Positions 57,618 to 64,000 of a DNA stretch of 64,000 nucleotides are shown one piece after another. Location: assembly GCA_964036045.1 (NCBI GenBank), contig OZ038390.1, positions 39,750,525-39,814,524 on the forward strand. Direction: 5' to 3'. The translations under genes and the position numbers were made by a program. This DNA comes from Eutreptiella sp. 'Long Island Sound 2002'. Taxonomy: Eukaryota > Euglenozoa > Euglenophyceae > Eutreptiales > Eutreptiaceae. Numbering within the stretch: the first letter of the stretch is position 1; each line of letters opens with the position of its first letter. The notes below the pieces were generated by a model. It was not told the origin of the DNA. It did not search any database and saw nothing but the letters and a program-made list of their open reading frames with translations.

Positions 57618-58061
57618 ATGGCGTTTGCCACACAGTCCTGGGAGAAGAAGACCAGTACTGACATCAATAATTACGTCGGCTACTTTACTGGCAAGGAAAC
57701 CGCCGTCAATCAGCATTGGACCCCACAGACAACACAAACTGCCACCGATGCCCCTTCACATTCAGAAGTTTCAGATCTTTACTGCAGCACCTTCCCTGTG
57801 TGTACGAACCGCACGAACCGCACGTCAGCCAATGAGTGGTCTAATTGAGAGAGGCGCACTCCGATTTCGGGATGGTGTTGCATGGGATTGGCAATCTCAC
57901 AGATCCCGAAGACATTGAAGACGACAAGCCTCTCCTCAAGCAAAATTCGGGGGAGAAGCACCCCGGGATCCTTGTCTGGAAAGGTGTGCGGCAGCAGCAC
58001 GAACGGAGCTGTAGAGTGGCGCTGTATGTCAGCGGACGCTATGCAATTCTTCAAATGATAT
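57618..58061 (+). CDS. Two coding-like plus-strand frames, possible exons
   Basis: 57618-57848 encodes MAFATQSWEKKTSTDINNYV and GYFTGKETAVNQHWTPQTTQ and stops. 57845 onward, in another frame, encodes HSDFGMVLHGIGNLTDPEDI, EDDKPLLKQNSGEKHPGILV and WKG before a donor-like GGAAAG|gtgtgc at about 57983. Both look like protein. They may be exons of the gene whose end is at 59204-60436, but I could not find phase-compatible junctions. Confidence 0.35.
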
Positions 58062-58069
58062 TGGGCGTC

Positions 58070-58105
58070 ACACACACACACACACACACACGCACACACG
58101 CACAT

Positions 58106-58168
<63 letters not shown>

Positions 58169-58185
58169 CACGCACACAAACACAC
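58070..58185. repeat. (CA)n and (CACG)n microsatellite
   Basis: A CA tract turns into about 20 cacg units, which give His-Ala-Arg-Thr repeats in translation, an artefact. Confidence 0.95.
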
Positions 58186-58737
58186 ACGCGCTCGCACTGT
58201 GTGCGCACGTTATGCAAAAACCTCCCCTACAACATGCATGCCCACACACCCCGTGCAACCACCAGAGTGGACAGCTGGGCTGTTTGTGTTTGTTGGTCGT
58301 CACTCCCTGGAAAGCAATGCCAACATTGCTGTCAGCCGCCCAGCCAACAGACAAACGGTGCGAACAAAGGTGGACACCGCGCACTTGCTTGGTGTCTTGC
58401 CCAGGATACCCATCTGAGTTGCCCGCGATTATGCACCTAAGGTCACTCCAGTTCGTGTCAGCCGTCCGTCTGATCCCGTTGTGACAGTGACTACCAGAGC
58501 CTGCGCTGAGACGCGCCGAAGCAGCGGTCTATTCTGCTACACAGTGTTATCCTAAGAGGGAAAAGAAGAGGAGACGCGGGTTCTGGAGGTAGGGTGCAAT
58601 TACAACCAATTTCCTGTCAGTGAGAAGAAATTCTGTGTCTAGTACCCGTATCGCACCTCCCAACGGGTGCCCCTGAACCCTGATGCCCCCATGCCCTCAT
58701 GAAAAGGGCCATGAAGGGGACGTGATGTGGGTACGTG

Positions 58738-59020
58738 TCATTTTTCAATAGAGGAACAGGATCGGGGACGAGCACCAGTTGGGGCGGTGCCCACATGGGG
58801 GATGTCCCAATGTGCGACAAAGCCCCCCCCCCCCCCCGGCCGTTCGCCATGTAGCCACAACCCCTTTCGCACCCGACCCACGGCTGAGGTGCCTTGCTGT
58901 TTGAGAGCCTCATAGGCGAGTAGGTCCCGCATCATTTCATCGTCTATCGTCTGGGGGCGACCTTCTGTTGCTTTCGCCTCTCGTGCATAAGCCTTGTGCC
59001 CCTCTGCTTCTTGTCGCATG
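58738..59020 (-). CDS. Coding-like minus-strand exon
   Basis: After an acceptor-like tctgggcgcccaag the frame reads EPNMRQEAEGHKAYAREAKA, TEGRPQTIDDEMMRDLLAYE and ALKQQGTSAVGRVRKGLWLH, a charged helical sequence, then runs into a poly-G stretch. It has no domain I can name and no partner exon. Confidence 0.35.
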
Positions 59021-59203
59021 TTTGGCTCCCTTGGGCGCCCAGAAACCATGTGCATTTTTTCTCACGCAGAGGTGCTCCTTCCCCCTCAATCATGTGTTTT
59101 TCCCAAGTACAGTCCCCGTTCTAGTGCCAGGCTGGAGTTGAGTTGCCTGTTTGGCCACCTCCTGCTCATCCCCCTCCCCCCGTTCCTTCCTGTGTTCACT
59201 CAG

Positions 59204-59284
59204 TCTGATCTACCAGCAGCTGCACACCAGCCCGCAATCGCAGCCCCCAAAGTGGACCAGTTGGATGCCAACGGATATTATCAG
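59204..59284 (+). CDS. Spliced plus-strand gene B, exon 1 of 3 seen
   Basis: Acceptor cttcctgtgttcactcag after a long pyrimidine tract, donor TATCAG|gtaagc (near-consensus), 81 nt, phase 0 at both ends: SDLPAAAHQPAIAAPKVDQL and DANGYYQ. The best-looking exon of the right-hand third. Confidence 0.6.
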
Positions 59285-59636
59285 GTAAGCTTGTGCTTGA
59301 TGAGCACGGCATAAAGGGCACAGACGGGCCTAGCACATCCGCTCAAGAACAAGGTCAACGTCAGCCTCATGCCGAATGCTGAATGCTGGCAACATGTGGA
59401 ATGCTGGTTGACGCCGGAGACGCAGCACCAAGAGGCAATGGGACAGCAACCTGCACTGTTCGCTCTTGTCAGTGCAGTCTGTTTTGTTTGGGCAGCATTG
59501 GCTTTACTGCAATGTTATCTACTTCAAATGTTCCAGTTGAGCACAAGCACTGCTTTTATGTTGTTCGTGCTCCTTGAATCGAAAAGTTACCACTGTCTCT
59601 CATCTCAGCCCCAACCTGATATACCTCTATTTCCAG

Positions 59637-59711
59637 TTGCATCAAGATTTAACAAAGCTGGTGCATGGCTCCAAAGTGATTACCGACATGTCGGACCTAA
59701 ATCATAAAGAG
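59637..59711 (+). CDS. Spliced plus-strand gene B, exon 2
   Basis: Acceptor atatacctctatttccag, donor AAAGAG|gtgtgg, 75 nt, phase 0: LHQDLTKLVHGSKVITDMSD and LNHKE. It follows exon 1 in phase. A competing acceptor (acttcaaatgttccag at 59530-59545) could start an exon with EHKHCFYVVRAP but soon meets a stop. The donor leads straight into the GGT/GT microsatellite, which therefore starts the next intron. Confidence 0.55.
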
Positions 59712-59713
59712 GT

Positions 59714-59799
59714 GTGGTGGTGGTAGTGGTGGTGGTAGTGGTAGTGGTGGTGGTGGTGGTGGTGGTGTGTGTGTGTGTATGTGTGTGTGTGTGTGTGTT
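59714..59799. repeat. (GGT)n to (GT)n compound microsatellite
   Basis: About 15 GGT-like units followed by about 18 GT units, at the very start of an intron of gene B. Confidence 0.95.
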
Positions 59800-60334
59800 T
59801 GTGTCCACATCGTCGGTTCGTTGGTTTCTCTCACAAAGTGTGTTTGTGTGTTTTCTGAGTGTCTGGTTTTTTTTCGAAACGCCCCTAGCCTACATGACTG
59901 TCTACATGTACTCCATGTCTACTGTTCCGTGTTTAGCCTGGCGAGAAGCCTAGACATCCAGTGCACATCCTTGCCTGTGATTCTTGGCTCCAGGGTGTGT
60001 TATTTGGTCTTTGCAGTCTGTGTGCGCGCGTGTGTGTTTTGTCTGTGTATGCTTGAACTGTTTTCTCTGTCGAAGCACGCTTGTGTCATTGCGTCCATGT
60101 GATTGGTCTTCTGGTTATTTGAATTGAGAGTGCTGACAAGATTTCACAAACACGAAGCTCACACAACACAGTGTTGTTTGATCCGTGTCTGACTCAGCGC
60201 GTGTTTGTTGCCTTGTGTGTGTCTTGCGCACGGGTGTGTGTGCAATTTGTTGGGAAACAGTGAATGCTGCGTGGCCTGGTGCATTGTGATTCCTCACCAA
60301 CATGAGATGGATCGTGGATGGAGAAAGGTCACAG

Positions 60335-60436
60335 CAGCTGATGCCCAATTCAAATTCGAGTGTTCCAGGGCACCAGGGGACCCAGCAAGCATGCCCACCG
60401 ACGCTTGGGGGTGGGCTGGGGGGCTCAGAGGGCTGA
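60335..60436 (+). CDS. Spliced plus-strand gene B, terminal exon
   Basis: Acceptor gagaaaggtcacag, then 33 codons in phase 0 to TGA: QLMPNSNSSVPGHQGTQQAC, then PPTLGGGLGGSEG. A short disordered tail is a natural protein end. The acceptor lacks a strong pyrimidine tract, so this exon is less certain than the previous two. Confidence 0.4.
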   Translation, partial: QLMPNSNSSVPGHQGTQQACPPTLGGGLGGSEG

Positions 60437-60865
60437 CAAAAACGGCTACTTCAGGCCGTTGTCCATCAGCACTTGAAAGGCTTTTTTGTAAGAGACCACT
60501 TCATGGCCCTGCCTCCCACCACAGAAATGCTCCAGATTGACAATGGTTGGTGCTGGGCTGATATTATTCGCAGCTGGTAGTTGCGATGTAATTGACGTTC
60601 ACAGGGCTTTTGTTCAACACCTGGTGACGGCTCGCTGCTGTTTCGTTGACCAGTTCATGCTTGCCTATCTTAGAGCCCAACAATATCCCTCTTTTGTAAA
60701 TTACAGAGTGATGTTGTGAGAGCAACCCAGCCAACCCAAGGCATTTTGGATGTGGAATTTTGCGAGTAGGCCAGGGTTCGTAAGTGGCTAGAAGGGAAAG
60801 GGAGGAGCAGGGAAGGGCCATAAAAAACGAGCCTCTGGAGAACATGCATCCTTTTTTTTATTGCC

Positions 60866-61215
60866 ATTTTTCAATTTTAAGCCAAAAAGTGTTTCGGGTC
60901 CGAAGTCTGTGGGGCTTGCCTAGGCTGTGAGGGATGGGCACTCATGCTGTTGCTAGCCTTTTTTTGTTCAGACAAGTGCGGAATGCGGTTCCAGAGGCCT
61001 CAGGGGCTTTTTGACAATGCCCCAATCGGGGATGTTGTGACAGTACAACTAGGCTCTGACCCTGCCTAGGGCCGGCCATGCCCCATTGAAAGCTAAGAAA
61101 CCCCTGTTTTTACACTGAAACTAGGGTGAAAAATGCATAAGATAGTGCACAAACTGCAAACTGCAAACCAAAATGTTGATATTCTGACCACCTAGAGTGA
61201 TCAAAACACGGATGT
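60866..61215. repeat. Diverged copy of the 24.5-kb satellite lead-in
   Basis: gccaaaaagtgtttcgggtc, ggggatgttgtgacagta, gggtgaaaaatgcat and atattctgaccacctagagt follow the same order as at 24550-24960. Only one unit is present and it lacks the poly-G run. Confidence 0.55.
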
Positions 61216-61229
61216 GAAGCATACCCGTT

Positions 61230-62340
61230 TCACTTGCGTGAACTTGCCCATGGTGAGGCTGCCCAAGCTGAGCCACAACCTTTTTGCCTCTTTCTGCGTG
61301 CGCATTTTGCATGGCAGAGAAGTTTTGCCGCTGGTTCGGTGTCGCTTGATGCTTGGTTCCTATACGCTCCTTTGGCGCCCAATGTGCCATTTCCCGCCCT
61401 CGGGGTTGGCCTAAATGGGTAGTCCTCTACGGTTGCCATTTTGTAGGGTGCTGGAGGCACACCCGACCATTTCATCTTCTTCGACGTGCACGCATAGCTA
61501 TGCCCCCACAAGTGGCGCACGGCAAACAATGCCCCGCCACCAATGGCGGATATTTGGTAGTGTCGTGTGTTGTTGCCCTGCAATGACCGGAGCCCCTAAC
61601 CGCTCTTGGGACCGCCTTTGACCCCTTCCTCAGCCCCCCATCCCCCCTCCCGTTTGCTTCTGGCTAGCCCCGGGCCTGCTTCTTGGGGCTGTACTGGCCG
61701 GGTGACACCCTGCCTACCCCCCCGATGGCCAAGGCGTCCCAGATGGCGGCCCTGCTGCAGCAGGTGATGGCCCTGGAGGACACTATCATGCTCCTACAAT
61801 TGTAGCCCGAGGCGGCACAGGGACCCTGCCCCAGCCCCGCTCTGTGGCTTGGGCGCCTATGCGGTTCCGGTGCCATGCGCCGGCGGCCCAAGCTGCCCTC
61901 CGCCCCTAGGTGGCCGCTGCCCCTGCATCATGGCGGGTCGTTGGCCACCCTGCCCGCCATACCAGTCTATATTAGATACTGCACGCTTGCTGCACTCATG
62001 GGGCAACGGCATTGGCCTTATTTGGGCAAACACACCCCTTGGCCCTGGGCTTGGATGGTTGGGGCCGTGCCGACCTACACTCCTTGCCACAATGCCTGCT
62101 AATGGCTGACTGGTAGATATGCCCCGGGAGGTTGAGTGTCTTGGTCGTTGGCCGACATGCCTAGCCTAGGAGAACACTTTTCTTGCAATGCCTGCAGTCT
62201 GCCCTACAGCATGCAGAAAAGGAAACCCAGTCCGGATACCGACTCCGACACCAACTGTGGGTCTTCTCTCACATCATCCTCCGCCGACTATGTGTCCTCG
62301 GAAGTCAACTACTCACCGGACGATATCATTTATGATTGAA
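61230..62340. other. Low-confidence coding scraps
   Basis: On the plus strand, 61720-61803 encodes a short helical stretch (SQMAALLQQVMALEDTIMLL), and 62136-62339 ends in an acidic Ser-rich tail (PSPDTDSDTNCGSSLTSSSA). With the endonuclease remnant that follows, these may be pieces of a non-LTR retroelement, but they are on opposite strands. Confidence 0.3.
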
Positions 62341-62491
62341 TTGCTGCGAAACAAATCAACCCACAAAACGAATCTAACCGCAATACAAAAGGTTTCTGTA
62401 ACCCTGCGGCACCTACAGCACTAGCGTTCTCCAGGGCTGCATGGCGTAGATCCCCAAGGAGGGGTCTTCAAGGCCACTTAACACCTGGGCC

Positions 62492-63224
62492 CTATGGTCC
62501 TGCCAGGCTTGCACCTTTGCACAATGCGCCCGTTGTTGTAATGTGCAAATCCTGCCACGCAGTCAGCCGGCGCAGGAACTCCAGCGGGGCCAAATGGTCG
62601 CGTGAGCCCCTGAACTGCAGCCAGGTGTCCACGAGCAAGCCATCAATGCGGGTGGCACCTTGCCCGTCACCCTGTAGGAGCACACCCAGCACACACTTGC
62701 GAGGATTGGAGCTGCCGGCCCACCGCTGCCTCCAACTCTGAATCAGCACCTGGTGCGGGACAATTAGGAGAGAATTGAAATTCCCCCCAACCACCCCCAT
62801 GGCACGCCGAGCACCCCAAGGTCTGCTCTCGAATGCCCAAGAAGGCCCAATTGCAGGCGGGCCACGGGGATACCCCATACGCTATTTGGGCACGCAAGGG
62901 CTTGGAGCGTGTGCCCAAGCCCACTACCATGTGGCACCACCGTGTGGAGTGCCATAGGTTGCCGTCGATCGCACCCGCAAGTGGATGCACCTATCAAGTT
63001 GTAGGCCTAGGGGATTGCGCACTGCATGCCGCAGGCACACTGCATGTGCGCCCCAAGTGCATTGTAGGGTAGCACTCCCGTAGGGCATTTGCGCAGCGCC
63101 CTAGTACATGTGCTACGGTCGCACCGACGTCACCGACAGTAGGAGCCATAGCAAGGCCGCAACTGTCAACTACATAGGGGGAGCACCTAACACTCCCCCA
63201 TAGGCGGCGAGCACACCACCGCAC
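62492..63224 (-). pseudogene. LINE-type endonuclease (EEP/APE-like) remnant
   Basis: The minus-strand frame 62492-62878 has VVGGNFNSLLIV, which fits the 'GDFN' catalytic loop of endonuclease/exonuclease/phosphatase domains with Asp replaced by Asn. About 50 residues on it has GQGATRIDGLLVDTWL, which fits the 'SRID.ILV' strand. Frames just upstream (to 63224) continue protein-like sequence (LAMAPTVGDVGATVAHVLGR) with frameshifts. These domains nick target DNA for non-LTR retrotransposons. The Asp-to-Asn change and frameshifts indicate a dead copy. No reverse transcriptase is visible within the window. Confidence 0.45.
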
Positions 63225-63815
63225 ACCCTAGCGCGGCAAGCCCTTGCACATGTGGGTGCTTGGGTGTCGCTATAGGACGCGGCACTGCAGCCATAGAGCT
63301 GCCCTGCGCCCCGCATCGTAGCCCGCGTTGGCAAGCAATGATGATGATGGAGGAATGGACATCGGCATATAGGAGGCCTTCCCCCTAGACTATCTTCTCG
63401 CGGCCTAGTTTGCGCAGGTAGGTTGTTGCCGCATGGGCACAGGGCCGAGTGTGCTCGAGGCGTGGTGGCCAGCCACCTTTAGGGGCCTGGGAGATTGAGT
63501 CAAGAGCCACGCCTAGGGGGTGGGTGCAGACCCGTGGCACAACCTCCATGGCCCTTTGCTGCTCATGTGGCAACCCCTCCCTCCCCGCTTGAGGTTGGGC
63601 ATACCCCTAGGCTGGCTTTGGGAACCGGTGTTGGCACACTTGGTGCGCTGGTCGCCCTCACCTAGAGACCGTGTGGTGGGCCGAGTTGGCCCTAGACTTT
63701 AAAATTTTTGTGGGCGGGGTGCTCCCGGTGTTCCTGCACCGCAAGCTGCGGGGCACACGGCTCCCGCTGGGGGAGCGAGCTCAAGTGTTGTGCTGGGCCG
63801 TGCGGCTGGTGCGAA
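63225..63815. other. No recognisable gene
   Basis: GC-rich sequence with no supported exon. Confidence 0.35.
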
Positions 63816-63819
63816 AAGC

Positions 63820-64000
63820 CGCCACCCGCCACCCACCCACCACCACCACCACCCGCGCGCCGTCAGCCGCCGCCCGGCACCACAACCAGCCGCACGCCAC
63901 CACCCGCCACCCACCACCACCACCACCTGCGCGCCGCCACCCGCCACGCACCACCAACACCACCCGCCACCCACCACCACCACCAGCCACGCCGCCACAC
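63820..64000. repeat. CCACCACCACC-CGC minisatellite, reaching the window edge
   Basis: Imperfect repeats of ccaccaccaccacccgc and cgccacccgccacc fill the last 180 bp. Translations are Pro/His or Gly/Val/Trp runs and mean nothing. The array probably continues past the window. Confidence 0.9.

Noticed and set aside
58738-60436. Minus-strand exon at 58.8-59.0 kb and plus-strand gene B as one gene
   Set aside because: They are on opposite strands and cannot be joined.

Overview
This window reads as nuclear DNA of a eukaryote with a large, repeat-laden genome, most likely a unicellular alga or another protist. I cannot name the species. The evidence is GT-AG introns with pyrimidine-rich acceptors, long dinucleotide microsatellites, dozens of G/C homopolymer runs, satellite arrays, decayed LTR and non-LTR retroelements, DNA-transposon remnants with terminal inverted repeats (TIRs), and a tRNA-like sequence. 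Genes are sparse and there are no prokaryotic operons. TAA, TAG and TGA all seem to act as stops.

The main result is one large minus-strand gene. Ten exons from about 43.48 kb down to 19.2 kb join with compatible codon phase at every junction: 43416-43481, 43123-43304, 42955-42979, 42596-42704, 41763-41812, 38243-38597, 37429-37583, 37240-37343, 36667-36901 and 19213-23474. Together they encode about 1,847 residues of a Ser/Ala/Asp-rich protein built on S-[IV]-A-[DE]-S repeats and scattered aromatic-acidic 'Y-x-[DE]-x-F' motifs. An 815-codon ORF just upstream on the same strand (43569-46016) carries an SR-type Arg/Ser domain and ends in the same kind of motif; it may be the first exon. The last intron is about 13.2 kb and holds satellites, transposon remnants and a 269-residue orphan ORF.

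Layout: 0-8 kb, simple repeats, an N gap, tandem repeats and no convincing gene. 8-10.6 kb, a TIR element containing a 162-bp satellite, a foldback element and a transposase-like tail. 10.6-18 kb, remains of retroelements on the minus strand (RNase H, a Gln-rich ORF, zinc knuckles plus aspartic protease). 19.2-46 kb, the large gene and its intron contents: a 195-bp satellite of nine copies, inverted satellite arrays around a Cys-rich plus-strand ORF, a 957-bp TIR element, a tRNA-Cys-like sequence and nested small exons. 46-53.5 kb, scattered minus-strand exon candidates and an element with hairpin flanks carrying a zinc-finger ORF and a decayed reverse transcriptase. 53.9-60.5 kb, two plus-strand spliced gene ends, small TIR elements and microsatellites. 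60.8-64 kb, a diverged repeat copy, a LINE-type endonuclease remnant and a CCACC minisatellite.

Apart from the exon chain of the large gene and the two plus-strand gene ends, most coding signals are short, frameshifted or interrupted, as expected of mobile-element debris. All exon calls rest on splice-site and phase reasoning only; no transcript or database evidence was available.
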